The notes: generated from the sequence alone by a model not told the origin. DNA of 47,468 bases from a virus (IMGVR_UViG_3300050821_002254:1-47468), one strand, 5' to 3'. Positions 1 to 7,989 are shown, counted from the first letter of the stretch. Program-made: numbers and translations.

Positions 1-280
1 GAGTTCCCTTACCCAATGAGTAACTTCCGTCTGTGTTAAGCGCCACGTCATCCGTAGTGTATAAAGGCGGATTGCCGTCATCGGTATCGCCCTTGCGAAG
101 CGGCTGCTGATATTTCAAATCTAGGAACATATCGGCGCGAATACGGCCCATCTCGCTCAAGCCGATATTCAATGCGCTCAACAGCGTCGTGTCGGGATAA
201 CGGTACGGCGACACGGCGTCCTGCAAGCCAAGCCTTGCTATCGCCATATAGTCGGTAACTGTTCTATATCGTTGCGCCAT
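1..280 (-). CDS. Adaptor-like protein, DUF6682 type (partial)
   Basis: The gene starts at the ATG at 280 and runs off the left edge, so only about 93 residues are visible. The N-terminus (MAQRYRTVTDYMAIARLGLQ, then DAVSPYRYPDTTLLSALNIG and SEMGRIRADMF) resembles the PYRYPD...L..ALN.A..E..R.RPD pattern of DUF6682 proteins, small phage proteins usually encoded just after the major capsid gene. By position it is probably a head-tail adaptor or connector. It is separated from the capsid gene by a hairpin and has a palindrome copy at 283-297, just upstream of its start. The family call is from remembered motif patterns. Confidence 0.7.
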   Translation of the reverse strand, partial: MAQRYRTVTDYMAIARLGLQDAVSPYRYPDTTLLSALNIGLSEMGRIRADMFLDLKYQQPLRKGDTDDGNPPLYTTDDVALNTDGSYSLGKGT

Positions 281-302
281 AATTACCCATCGGATAAGAG
301 CA

Positions 303-343
303 GTCCCGGCGCTCCCCAATGCAATCATGAGGAACGCCGGGAC
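303..343 (-). terminator. Hairpin between capsid and adaptor genes
   Basis: Nine-bp perfect arms, GTCCCGGCG and CGCCGGGAC, enclose a 23-nt loop, in the gap between the capsid stop and the next leftward start. There is no U-tract after it in the leftward direction, so it may be a weak or factor-dependent terminator or an mRNA-stabilising hairpin that adjusts capsid against adaptor expression. Confidence 0.5.
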
Positions 344-378
344 CTAACAGGAGCCAACGCAACGTCAACAGGCAAACG

Positions 379-1374
379 TTACGTTCCGGCGACCTGTGTA
401 ACGATAGCTTGACAGATCGCCTTGTTGTCCAAGACCTGACGGCCATAGACTTGCAGCCCGCGCAAAATTTGCCCGAAGGTGCGCTCGGAACGGATCGTCT
501 CGACATTGGTCAACTGCGAAGCAAACGTAAGACCGTGCGCATGGCCACCAAAAATCACCCACTCGCCCGCCGCCAGACCGGCGGCAACGCCGTTGGGCAG
601 AAGATTAGACGCGTAGATGGTGAACCTATCGATCTGACCAAACTTGCCATTCCTAAGTATGCTTACGCTGTCGCCAGACACGAACACTTCACGCAGTTCC
701 GAACGCTTGATTTGGAACGTAGCCCATGTGGGCATAACGACCCAGCGCCCCGTCTCGGGAATATTCTGCTCATCGAGCGCCTGCCCAATACGCAACAACA
801 CATCAATGATTTCGACCTGACCAGTGGATGGATTACGACCCACAGTGGCGATAGGCGTGCCAGTCACGCCAAGGTTGATGTTCCCCGAAATGACGCCCGC
901 CGCCAACCCCATATTGCCGGGGTTAGCTTGGTTCATCAAAAACGTCAGCACGTCCGTATCGACAACGATCTTCATCTGCTCGGACGCATCGTCCGACCAG
1001 AGAGACATGTTGTTGATGTCAGATTGCTTCTCGATCACATCGTCAATGATCGCGGCGAAGTATTTGCCTTGATCGATAGTCAACTCGACAGCACTGCCAG
1101 CAGGACGCTGAAGCGCCAAATCGCCGTTGACGAGGTAGTTATTGATGATCAGAGTCGGCTTGGTGCGGATCTTGACTCTATCGCCGTAACTCTTGATTTC
1201 GCCCTCGTAGTCGGTATTGCTGATCGCGGCTAGGACAGTCGCCGCATAGAACTTTTCGATCAGCTTCCCCGACCAAATCTCGGGGATAAAACCGGCTGCT
1301 ACATAGTCAGTGGACGTGCTGCCGCTGGGATAGATTGGAGGGGTAGTGGCTGAACCAGCCAGACCGAGAGCCAT
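379..1374 (-). CDS. Major capsid protein, HK97-fold type
   Basis: This 331-residue protein has the profile of a phage major capsid protein. An N-terminal arm leads into FIPEIWSGKLIEKFY, then a beta-rich segment (GDRVKIRTKPTLIINNY), DQGKYFAAIIDDVIEKQSD, and a C-terminal half with WVVMPTWATFQIKRSEL and HGLTFASQLTNVETIRSER. The EIWS..L...F opening and the KYFA..IDD segment recur in HK97-fold coat proteins of podoviruses and some siphoviruses. It assembles the icosahedral shell. The start at 1374 has GGAG about 7 nt upstream. It lies between the scaffold candidate and the adaptor, as expected. No palindrome copy lies inside it. The 148 bp between this gene and the scaffold gene hold no convincing ORF. 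Confidence 0.88.
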   Translation of the reverse strand: MALGLAGSATTPPIYPSGSTSTDYVAAGFIPEIWSGKLIEKFYAATVLAAISNTDYEGEIKSYGDRVKIRTKPTLIINNYLVNGDLALQRPAGSAVELTIDQGKYFAAIIDDVIEKQSDINNMSLWSDDASEQMKIVVDTDVLTFLMNQANPGNMGLAAGVISGNINLGVTGTPIATVGRNPSTGQVEIIDVLLRIGQALDEQNIPETGRWVVMPTWATFQIKRSELREVFVSGDSVSILRNGKFGQIDRFTIYASNLLPNGVAAGLAAGEWVIFGGHAHGLTFASQLTNVETIRSERTFGQILRGLQVYGRQVLDNKAICQAIVTQVAGT

Positions 1375-1522
1375 GATGTTTCTCCGTTAAGTTTGAAACC
1401 GTGGGTCGAAAGTCGGCATCAAACGAGCGGAGTGACTCGGCTCGGCCTCGCTCTGTATGGGTGCTAGCGTGTTAGGGCTAGGACGCCATCAGCCAGAGAT
1501 AGATAAATTGCCTAACGTATGT

Positions 1523-2728
1523 CTAGGTATTCTTAATAACCCTGTTCTCACGGCTCGCTTCGGCTATCTGCCGCTCGATTGCCGTCGCCTCAGCCTCACG
1601 GCCAGCGTACTTGCCTCTAAGCTTCTCGGCGTAAAATTGCCTAATCTCACTCGTATAGACAGGCTGCTTTTCCGGGGGCGCTTGCGTATCGCCGCCCTTG
1701 GCTCGACCAGGGGCAGCGAGTTGCCGCAGATCAAATTGCTGCGGGGAAACCCCATTGCCCGCAGCACCGTTACCGGACTGACCTGCGCCACTGGCTGCGC
1801 CTGCACCGCCATAAGTGTTAAGGAACGCATTGAAGATATCAATAACCTGACCGGTGCTATTCGAGTTATGCGCGCCGTTCAGGAACTCACGCCGCGTCCG
1901 ATGCGAGATGGGATCGACCTGATCCAACCACGAGGCGAACTGCGGGGAATTGTTAATCGCGTCCCACTGCGGGATGGTGCGCGCCAAGTCGTCGTACATC
2001 TTGACACGAGCGTCGAACACCACGGTGTTCTGGACGCCGCCTATCTGCCGCTTGACGGTCTGCAATTCGCCCGCCAATTGTTGCAAGATCGGCTCATAGA
2101 CCTCGGCGGCGCGACGGCCCATAACGTCCATAAGCTCTTGGCCGTACTCCTGCACTTCAGCTTGAGTAACCCGGCGACCGGGGGGTGGGGGTGCGACGTT
2201 AAATCGCACCCCCGACCCCTCGCCCTGCGACGCTGTGTGAGGGGTCGGGGGGCTACCCACTTGCGCCAACAGCCTTTGCTGGTCGATGAGCGTCTGTTGA
2301 AGCCTGCGCTTCTCATCTTGGTCACGCTCGTATCGACCCTTAAGCGATTTGAACTGATGCTCCCAGTCAGCCTCGCTCTGCGGCTGCGCCGCTTGTGGGG
2401 GAGCCGGGGGCGTAAATTGTGGAGGTGTTGGCTGCGCCTGCACCCGCGTATCAGCCGGATCGCCAAACTCTGGCGGACGCGGATTGCGTGGATCGAAGTC
2501 ACCGGTAATCACCGTGGGGTTCGATCTAGTGGGCGGTATAAGCGGACGTACAAGCTCATTGCCGCCGTTCGCCTCGTTGGCGTCCTTGGCGGCTTTGGCC
2601 TGCTCTATAAGCGCATTGGCGCGATCCGCCTGCGCCTTCACGCCGGGGGGAACCGGCACGGAAGGATCAGGCGCACCGCGCTTGGTCGCGCCGCCTACAG
2701 CGTTATGCCCTTGGATCGTCGTATTCAT
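1523..2728 (-). CDS. Probable scaffolding protein
   Basis: This 401-residue hydrophilic protein is rich in Pro, Gln and Ala at both ends. A central charged helical part (WEHQFKSLKGRYERDQDEKR) is followed by a second helical stretch (LQQLAGELQTVKRQIGG) and a conserved-looking block ending in FASWLDQVDPISHRTRREFL. Position directly upstream of the capsid gene, coiled-coil character and length suit a capsid scaffold; no catalytic motif is visible. Its ATG overlaps the TGA of the gene before it, so the two are translationally coupled. Residues about 159-181 are encoded by a strongly palindromic GC-rich insert. The functional call rests on synteny and composition. Confidence 0.65.
   Translation of the reverse strand: MNTTIQGHNAVGGATKRGAPDPSVPVPPGVKAQADRANALIEQAKAAKDANEANGGNELVRPLIPPTRSNPTVITGDFDPRNPRPPEFGDPADTRVQAQPTPPQFTPPAPPQAAQPQSEADWEHQFKSLKGRYERDQDEKRRLQQTLIDQQRLLAQVGSPPTPHTASQGEGSGVRFNVAPPPPGRRVTQAEVQEYGQELMDVMGRRAAEVYEPILQQLAGELQTVKRQIGGVQNTVVFDARVKMYDDLARTIPQWDAINNSPQFASWLDQVDPISHRTRREFLNGAHNSNSTGQVIDIFNAFLNTYGGAGAASGAGQSGNGAAGNGVSPQQFDLRQLAAPGRAKGGDTQAPPEKQPVYTSEIRQFYAEKLRGKYAGREAEATAIERQIAEASRENRVIKNT
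2187..2251. repeat. GC-rich palindromic element inside the scaffold gene
   Basis: Two strong hairpins overlap here. GGGGGTGCGA (2187-2196) pairs with TCGCACCCCC (2204-2213), and CCCCCGACCCCTC (2209-2221) pairs with GAGGGGTCGGGGG (2239-2251). They share the C-run, so they are mutually exclusive. The segment is in frame and encodes PTPHTASQGEGSGVRF-like residues. That peptide resembles translations of dispersed palindromic repeats in some proteobacterial chromosomes (from memory), which suggests a host-derived insertion. Confidence 0.7.
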
Positions 2729-2964
2729 TTCCTGAGTTTGTCCGCTAAGTTCTCAATGTGGATAAAGTCGTCTCGTAGATCCCGCATCCGTCTGTTCATA
2801 CCCAAGGCGATATGCGCCTCGCCAGATGGCGTTGATAGCGACCGCTCGTACTCAAACAATGTAAACACTTTGAACGCCTCTATGAATGTCGCCCACCGTG
2901 CGGGGTCCCCCTTGCTCAGATCATATAACGCCCGTATATATTCCTCGCGTGGTGAGTTACCCAT
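2725..2964 (-). CDS. Conserved small phage protein, unknown function
   Basis: This is a 79-residue charged helical protein beginning MGNSPREEYIRALYDLSKGD and containing FIEAFKVFTLFEYERSL and MNRRMRDLRDDFIHIENLAD. The start at 2964 is preferred over an ATG further upstream at 3051. A palindrome (2966-2980) ends 1 nt before it, supplying AAGG as a possible ribosome site, and choosing 2964 removes the overlap with the preceding gene. Its stop overlaps the scaffold start. I do not recognise the family; its position next to the scaffold gene suggests a virion or assembly role. Confidence 0.7.
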   Translation of the reverse strand: MGNSPREEYIRALYDLSKGDPARWATFIEAFKVFTLFEYERSLSTPSGEAHIALGMNRRMRDLRDDFIHIENLADKLRK

Positions 2965-2986
2965 TTTACCCTTAGGGTAAGAGTCG

Positions 2987-3265
2987 TTAGAGAATGCGTC
3001 GGGGGGTGCTGACATTGGCGAACGGAGGTCCGCCGTTGATGATATCGTCAACCATGTCCCCGGTAGATGCCTTGCCGTCGTCTTCCTTACAGTAGTTGTT
3101 GGTCAAAAGGCGTCCTAACCCTTGACCGACAACTTCCTTCGGCGCGTGATCCCATAGCCCTTCAAGCTCGGCGCGAGTGTTACAGGGGCCGAACTTGCGC
3201 TCGGTGCCTGCGTCAGTGTCACCCCAATCCTTCGAGTCTTTCTTGCGCTCATAGGGTTTATCCAC
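2987..3265 (-). CDS. Small hydrophilic protein in the anti-defence operon
   Basis: This 92-residue protein starts at a GTG at 3265 that overlaps the stop of the Acb2/Tad1-like gene (GTGGATAA). It is charged, with two Cys and a GQGLGRLLTNNY segment near the middle. No domain was recognised. Tight coupling to two small defence-signal sponges makes it a candidate for another counter-defence protein, but this is only guilt by association. Confidence 0.65.
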   Translation of the reverse strand: MDKPYERKKDSKDWGDTDAGTERKFGPCNTRAELEGLWDHAPKEVVGQGLGRLLTNNYCKEDDGKASTGDMVDDIINGGPPFANVSTPRRIL

Positions 3266-3482
3266 CGGTCAATCCTTTCACCGCCCACATGACGGCTTCT
3301 TCGATCTTCGTCTTGGCTAGTGACGCCTCCCGTCCTTGCGGCACGCAGTCATCGATCAAACAGAGAAACGTAAGCCCCATATCCTTAAGCCGTACCATAT
3401 CATGCTTCTCGCCGTCAGTCAGCACCCGATACTGATGGCGCATTGTATTGTTGACGGTGCGCTCATCACTTGCGCTATCCAT
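3258..3482 (-). CDS. Acb2/Tad1 hairpin-domain protein (cyclic-nucleotide sponge)
   Basis: This 74-residue protein matches the pattern I know for the Acb2/Tad1 hairpin domain: HQYRVLTDGEK, then a helix with MVRLKDMGL, then REASLAKTKIEEAVMWAVKG. Acb2 proteins form small oligomers that bind and sequester cyclic di- and trinucleotides made by CBASS. Tad1 relatives bind Thoeris signals. Tyr18 and Lys33 are 15 residues apart, as I recall for the Acb2 ligand-binding pair; this should be verified. The start at 3482 overlaps the stop of the Tad2-like gene (ATGGATAG), so the two sponges are co-translated. Confidence 0.8.
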   Translation of the reverse strand: MDSASDERTVNNTMRHQYRVLTDGEKHDMVRLKDMGLTFLCLIDDCVPQGREASLAKTKIEEAVMWAVKGLTGG

Positions 3483-3696
3483 TGTAAATTTCCCAATCGT
3501 CCGCCAGCAAGTCGGTCTGGCTGCACAGCCACGGCACAAGGTCGCCCAGCGCCGTAAACATGAACACATAGGGCAGCGTCATCCTGCTGTCCTCGTCGGG
3601 CGTCTGTAGCTCGACATACATATTCTTGCCGTTCCAGCCCGACCGGACGACCTTATCCCCCGACTTGAGCCGCCGAACTGCTTGCCCAATATCCAT
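3475..3696 (-). CDS. tad2: Tad2-like anti-Thoeris protein (DUF2829)
   Basis: This 73-residue protein is a textbook DUF2829 domain: MDIGQAVRRLKSGDKVVRSG, WNGKNMYVEL, LPYVFMFTALGDLVPWL and SQTDLLADDWEI. Tad2 proteins form tetramers that sequester glycocyclic ADP-ribose signals made by Thoeris TIR enzymes. Some homologues also bind CBASS cyclic dinucleotides. The whole family core is present and the length is normal. The start overlaps the TAA of the upstream gene (TAATG). It lies in a leftward operon driven by its own sigma-70-like promoter at 4003-4031, which might allow expression early despite its place inside the structural block. The ligand spectrum cannot be read from sequence. Confidence 0.88.
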   Translation of the reverse strand: MDIGQAVRRLKSGDKVVRSGWNGKNMYVELQTPDEDSRMTLPYVFMFTALGDLVPWLCSQTDLLADDWEIYNG

Positions 3697-3938
3697 TACG
3701 GAACTTCCGCAACAAGAATATTAAGCGCCGCCTGAAAGCCGGTATAGTCCAGGCTCGGCAGACGCCCCAACGTAAGCGAGGCCCGCATTCTATTAATCCA
3801 AAACAAGCACGTCAGATCATCGGGCGAAGCGCTCTGCGACGGGATATTGAACGTCGGCTGCGTCAAAGCAATAGCGACCTGACGAATAGCCGAAATCCGG
3901 TTGCCATAGTCGATATGCTGGAATGGAGCCATAGGCAT
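3696..3938 (-). CDS. First gene of the anti-defence operon, unknown
   Basis: This 80-residue protein starts MPMAPFQHIDYGNRISAIRQ. The ATG at 3938 is chosen because a perfect palindrome (3944-3958) ends 5 nt upstream and supplies an AAAGGG ribosome-site-like stretch. No family was recognised; two helical blocks are likely. It is the first gene after the promoter at 4003-4031 and is coupled to tad2 by TAATG. It could be a third counter-defence protein or a structural accessory. Confidence 0.65.
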   Translation of the reverse strand: MPMAPFQHIDYGNRISAIRQVAIALTQPTFNIPSQSASPDDLTCLFWINRMRASLTLGRLPSLDYTGFQAALNILVAEVP

Positions 3939-4002
3939 GACGGTTACCCTTTGGGTAAAAGAACAGTACGGGAACAATACGGGTCCGAATCAGCAACCTA
4001 CA

Positions 4003-4031
4003 GTTTAGGCATAGTCTTACTACTTTGTCAA
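4003..4031 (-). promoter_or_regulatory. Sigma-70-like promoter of the anti-defence operon
   Basis: On the minus strand, TTGACA (4031-4026) is followed by a 17-nt spacer ending in TGC and a weak -10 box CTAAAC (4008-4003). The -35 box and TGn extension match the other promoters here; the -10 hexamer is poor. The start point would be near 3996, about 58 nt before the first gene. Confidence 0.5.
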
Positions 4032-4060
4032 CACGCTTTCGTACCTTTTTGGGCAAAAAA

Positions 4061-4345
4061 TTACCCTGATTTGCCTGATTGCCCCGGCGTCATTTTGTTT
4101 GCGGTCTGCTTGCCAAACATCTTCCCCTTGCCGCCCGACGCGAACTTATCGCTCGATCCAGTCGGCGCGTTGCTCTGCTTGCCGGAAACACCTGACTCGG
4201 CGTCACCCGCGCCGCCTTTGCCGAACATTTTGCCCGAACCGCCCTTAGCAAAGAATCCGGGGTCCTCTGATCGCTTTTCCACTTTACCCATAACAATACC
4301 TCCTAAGTCCGTAAACGGGTCGAACAGTTCTAACTGCTTACCCAT
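4061..4345 (-). CDS. Gly/Lys-rich small protein with KMFGK repeats
   Basis: This 94-residue protein begins MGKQLELFDPFTDLGGIVMG. It has two copies of a GGxGKMFGK motif separated by a Ser/Gly-rich linker. Similar small proteins with GSGKMFGxQ motifs occur near portal and capsid genes of podoviruses (from memory), function unknown. The start codon at 4345 lies inside a palindrome copy (4338-4352), so the first residues MGK come from the repeat. The gap to the promoter at 4031 holds only an A/T-rich stretch. Confidence 0.7.
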   Translation of the reverse strand: MGKQLELFDPFTDLGGIVMGKVEKRSEDPGFFAKGGSGKMFGKGGAGDAESGVSGKQSNAPTGSSDKFASGGKGKMFGKQTANKMTPGQSGKSG

Positions 4346-4377
4346 TAGGTTACTTCTCGTGTGCGTATACGCAAAAG

Positions 4378-4815
4378 CTACCCACGCCCCTTGTGAATCA
4401 CACCTTTGTAACGAGCCTTGGTGTCGCCACCACCGCCGACAGCGCCGCCCTTGCGAAACGCAGGACGCTCAGCGCCTTCAACCTTGGCTTCCTCGCCACC
4501 CTCACCGCCCTCACGAACGGCGCTGCCACCCTTAGCGAAGCCGCCTGAGCCGCCCATTCCTCCTGCACCACCTGCCGGAGGAGGCGGCGGCCCTGCGCCA
4601 CCCGGCATCGGTGGGGGCGCGCCTGCGCCCAAACCGGGTGGACGTACGTTCGCGACTTTCGGGGCCATCGGGGGCGCTCCCATTGCGGCGGCGGGTCCGC
4701 CCTTCGGCGCGCCTAACCCGCTTCCCGCCATCGGCGTCGGCGGACGCCCTGCCTTAATTCCTGCGCCGCCCATCTTTCTCGATCCTGGTCCTGCCATTGC
4801 TGGATTCCTTGGCAT
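4378..4815 (-). CDS. Gly/Pro-rich low-complexity protein
   Basis: This 145-residue protein is dominated by Gly, Pro and Ala (APPPMPGGAGPPPPPAGG). It has a short charged segment (REGGEGGEEAKVEGAERP) and a basic tail ending YKGVIHKGRG. Starts at 4815 and 4797 both have purine-rich sites upstream, so the first six residues are uncertain. It overlaps the preceding gene by about 60 nt. Such proteins often lie between portal and capsid genes; no enzymatic function is suggested. Confidence 0.6.
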   Translation of the reverse strand: MPRNPAMAGPGSRKMGGAGIKAGRPPTPMAGSGLGAPKGGPAAAMGAPPMAPKVANVRPPGLGAGAPPPMPGGAGPPPPPAGGAGGMGGSGGFAKGGSAVREGGEGGEEAKVEGAERPAFRKGGAVGGGGDTKARYKGVIHKGRG

Positions 4816-5218
4816 GAGAAAAGTCCTCTAACTCGATACGCCGTACCGGCACGGTGCTTGGTCTACCAAGCGCCTCCCGCCATGATGCTGGCACTCCGGT
4901 CATGGTCCGGTACACCCACAAATCGATATCATCGAACGCATAATAGCGCTCGCCCCGATTTTCCTCACCAAGATGATTTTTAGCGGGCCAATCGCCAAAG
5001 ATCGTCCACTTCGGGCCGGTGTCGTCGCGACTGAACATTTCAAGCATTTCAGCCCGCGCCATCTTACTCCAGCGACGGCGCATGTACTCGATGGCGTCAT
5101 CGACATGAATGTAACCGGCAGGGATATTCGGCTCCCATTTCGCTATGAGAGGCTTGCGCGCCTGCGCCCTCGCACGACGCTCGGCGTCGGCTTCGCGCTC
5201 TTTTACTGGGTTACCCAT
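4754..5218 (-). CDS. Unknown protein downstream of portal
   Basis: This protein has 154 residues from the ATG at 5218, which lies inside a perfect palindrome (5211-5225) and gives an MGN start. A longer reading from a TTG at 5287 would touch the portal stop. After a basic N-terminus come WEPNIPAGYIHVDDAIEYMR, KMARAEMLEMFSRDD, KWTIFGDWPAKNHLG and DIDLWVYRTMTGVPASWREA. The mix of helical and aromatic segments suggests a folded domain, but I do not recognise it. It belongs to the portal operon. Confidence 0.7.
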   Translation of the reverse strand: MGNPVKEREADAERRARAQARKPLIAKWEPNIPAGYIHVDDAIEYMRRRWSKMARAEMLEMFSRDDTGPKWTIFGDWPAKNHLGEENRGERYYAFDDIDLWVYRTMTGVPASWREALGRPSTVPVRRIELEDFSHAKESSNGRTRIEKDGRRRN

Positions 5219-5283
5219 CGGGTAACCAGAAGGGTTATGTTCTCTTGAGATGCGAGTGTTCGAAGCATCTCCACTCGAATTGC

Positions 5284-7989
5284 TCAATGTGTCGGCCCCC
5301 CTTGGTTAACCAAGTTCGTGCGTGGCTGTCCCCCCTGACCCGGCGCGCCGGGGGGCGCGTTACCCTGCGCCTGCTGGGCGGGACCGGGGGCTTGGGTGTT
5401 CGGAGCGGTCTGCGGCGGCCCGCCCTGACCAGGGGGGACGGGAGGTGCGTTTGGCGCCCCACCAATGGGCGCATGCCCCGGCTGACCCTGCGCGCCAGCG
5501 TTCGCGGCGGCTTGCTGTTGCTGTTTATCCAGATCGGCCTCGCTGGGCACAATGTTCTCGCCCGGCAGGCCGATCTCGGTGGCCACATTACGAAGCACTT
5601 GGGCGCGGCCCTTCGGCCCAATAATCGCCATGTCGATTGGGTTCGCAGTCAATTGAAGGAACTCAAGCTGCCTCGCACGCTGCGTCTCACGCTGCTGAGC
5701 GACTTGCACGCCTAGCACCCGTACCTTCTCTTCGCCAGTCAACAATCCCGTCTGGTCGGTCATCATCACCATATCGAGCAGCGCATTGATGACCGGCTCG
5801 ATCACGTCGATATCGATGTTCGATGCGACGGTTTGTAGTATCTTAGAACTATTTTGCATCAGCATGCTTAGGCCGCTCGCAGTGCGGCCTAAGCCGCCAG
5901 TGGGCGGCGAGCCGGTCATAAATTTCGGAATCGCTGACGCCTCGTCAGCCATACCGCTAAAAGCGGTATATACCGAGAGAAGCTCGTTAGCGTTACTGGC
6001 AGGAGAGAAGAACTCTACGGCTTTCTCGGTGTTATTTCCAAATGGATCACTCTTAACGTGCCATCGCTTCCACGGATACATATCCTCTCCGTTCTCGCCA
6101 TCTCCAAGTCGGTCGTCATTGACGACGACTTGCGGGCCTGAGCTAACCGAGAGGTTATTAACCAGTGCGCGCAGCGTAGCATTAGCCACTGAAGACACGT
6201 CTGCCAGTAAGTCAGGCAGACCATTGCCGCAAGGGTTACCGGGAATTTTCTCGAAGCTGGTGATGTAATATTGATGTCTCTTTCTTGGCGAGGGGATAAG
6301 CTGAACCTTGATAATGTGTCTGCCAATAAGCCAAGCATTGCAATAGTAATCCCTGAGGGGGTCGGGTATCTGCGCCGGGTCCATGCCCAAGTCCAACAGG
6401 AACCGCCCCTGTGCGTTCCCTTGGAACTCCAAACACGCTATTAAGCCAGATTGGTTAAAACGCGGGTCCTCTCGCCCTTCAAGTATTGAACGCTCGGAGT
6501 CGGTTTGGTCCCAGTTATCGACCAGACCGCCCCTGCCGTACTCATCGAGTACGGCCCTTACTTCATCTACGATAAATCCAGGGAGGTCCAAGAGTGTGTT
6601 AATCTCAGCCCGTGTAAGACGACTACGCTGGATGATGTTGGCATCTTCGATGCTCGATACGCCGGGGGTCCAATAAATGTCGAACGGCGATACGCGCTCC
6701 CAGCACAGCACCGGCACGTCCTGCACAATGGGCTTAGCCAACTGGGGTTTTTGTTTTTGGGGGGCGAGGGACGCTTGGCCTGGGGGATAGGCCGCGCCGT
6801 TACCCGCTGGGTTAAACCCTTGGGCAACCCCCCCAGCGCCGACTGCACCTAACCCACCTACGGGAGTAGGCTGAGTGGGTGCCGGGGGCGAAGGCATGGG
6901 GAGATCAGTTTGCGGATCAGTCGGCAGCGCGCCCCCTCCGGGCGCGCCTCCCAACGTAGGCGAAGCGGGAGATGGTGTGTTAGAGTTGGCAGGGAATGGC
7001 GATACGTCCTTCGTCCACTTCACCTGAGTTTTAATTCTGACCGTAGGCCCCTTCAGGCAGGCGTACGGATACATCGGCAGATCGACGAGGAACTCGGCGA
7101 GGGCGGTATAAAACTCGCCCATCGCCAGATATTCTTCCAGCTTGTCTTGCGCAACCTTCGTCTGCTCGACCGCCTTGCGCTTCGCCTGATCGCGAGCGTC
7201 CTCCATCATCAGGTCATAAATATCCCTGACGGTGTTCGGATCAGGCAGAGGTGGAGGCGGGGGAGGGGGAGGAAGCCCTGCGCCTTGAGCATTGGGCATA
7301 GCCCCCGGTATACCGGGGGCGTTCGGAGGAACTGGCATGCCGGGTGGAATAGCGCCCGTCGAAGCCCCCTGAGACGGGCCACTAAAATGCGAGGGTATCG
7401 AAGCATCAATAAACGAAGGAGACTGCCCCTGCTGCGCGCCTATCGCATGAGCGGCGGCTGTTCCTATCTGATGCGCAGCCTGTGCTTGCAACGCTGCAAA
7501 GTGCGCCTGTATCTGACTGGTGACCGTCTCGCCAATGTGCGTCGCTATCGCCTGCACAACCTCGTCAGGAACATCGGGGTCGCTATCTGGCTCAAGTCCC
7601 CAAGGTTTTTCCGTGCCTAGGTACACGTCGCGCAATAACGAAGAGGTGCCTCTGCACTTTTGTGCAATCAGGCGCGCATAGACGTTCGATCCGCCGAAGC
7701 GCTTTATCTCTTGGATGACGTTCACATCATAGACGCCATTGAACGCCCTCAAGCTGGCAAGGAGCTTGTCGCTCCACCCCCTGCCGGGAGTGTCGCGGTG
7801 CCTGCGCATAAGCGTGTATTGATCAGTTACGTACCCAGCCAGCCCTACTGGTGGCTCGCCCACAAACGGGCTCGCGTTTTGTGGCGGCGCATACGACTGC
7901 GCTCTCGCTGCGTCAAGCACCTGCTGTTGCGCTTGCGTATCTCCACGCGAGACGACACGTAGCGCCGGTGCGTTTGGTAGCGCCGCCAT
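5284..7989 (-). CDS. Portal protein
   Basis: This is a 901-residue portal protein of the large podoviral type. Recognisable segments include DKLLASLRAFNGVYD near the N-terminus, SPFDIYWTPGVSSIEDANII, SRLTRAEINTLLDLPGFIVD, YYCNAWLIGRHIIKVQLIPS, GLPDLLADVSSVANATLRAL and FSGMADEASAIPKFMTG. It forms the dodecameric DNA channel at one capsid vertex and binds terminase. Proline/glycine-rich linkers interrupt it near residues 205-260 and 340-415, and a Gln/Pro/Gly-rich tail ends it, making it longer than many portals. A palindrome copy (6800-6814) lies in a linker. The start at 7989 has GGGCAGG directly upstream, and the gene follows a promoter at 8078-8106. Confidence 0.88.
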   Translation of the reverse strand: MAALPNAPALRVVSRGDTQAQQQVLDAARAQSYAPPQNASPFVGEPPVGLAGYVTDQYTLMRRHRDTPGRGWSDKLLASLRAFNGVYDVNVIQEIKRFGGSNVYARLIAQKCRGTSSLLRDVYLGTEKPWGLEPDSDPDVPDEVVQAIATHIGETVTSQIQAHFAALQAQAAHQIGTAAAHAIGAQQGQSPSFIDASIPSHFSGPSQGASTGAIPPGMPVPPNAPGIPGAMPNAQGAGLPPPPPPPPLPDPNTVRDIYDLMMEDARDQAKRKAVEQTKVAQDKLEEYLAMGEFYTALAEFLVDLPMYPYACLKGPTVRIKTQVKWTKDVSPFPANSNTPSPASPTLGGAPGGGALPTDPQTDLPMPSPPAPTQPTPVGGLGAVGAGGVAQGFNPAGNGAAYPPGQASLAPQKQKPQLAKPIVQDVPVLCWERVSPFDIYWTPGVSSIEDANIIQRSRLTRAEINTLLDLPGFIVDEVRAVLDEYGRGGLVDNWDQTDSERSILEGREDPRFNQSGLIACLEFQGNAQGRFLLDLGMDPAQIPDPLRDYYCNAWLIGRHIIKVQLIPSPRKRHQYYITSFEKIPGNPCGNGLPDLLADVSSVANATLRALVNNLSVSSGPQVVVNDDRLGDGENGEDMYPWKRWHVKSDPFGNNTEKAVEFFSPASNANELLSVYTAFSGMADEASAIPKFMTGSPPTGGLGRTASGLSMLMQNSSKILQTVASNIDIDVIEPVINALLDMVMMTDQTGLLTGEEKVRVLGVQVAQQRETQRARQLEFLQLTANPIDMAIIGPKGRAQVLRNVATEIGLPGENIVPSEADLDKQQQQAAANAGAQGQPGHAPIGGAPNAPPVPPGQGGPPQTAPNTQAPGPAQQAQGNAPPGAPGQGGQPRTNLVNQGGPTH

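Noticed and set aside
409-1233. Long rightward reading frame opposite the capsid gene
   Set aside because: It is a shadow of the capsid gene: basic, irregular composition with no ribosome site or domain.
1457-2980. 507-codon rightward open frame opposite the scaffold region
   Set aside because: Arg/Leu-rich antisense artefact of a GC-rich gene; it crosses two well-supported leftward genes.
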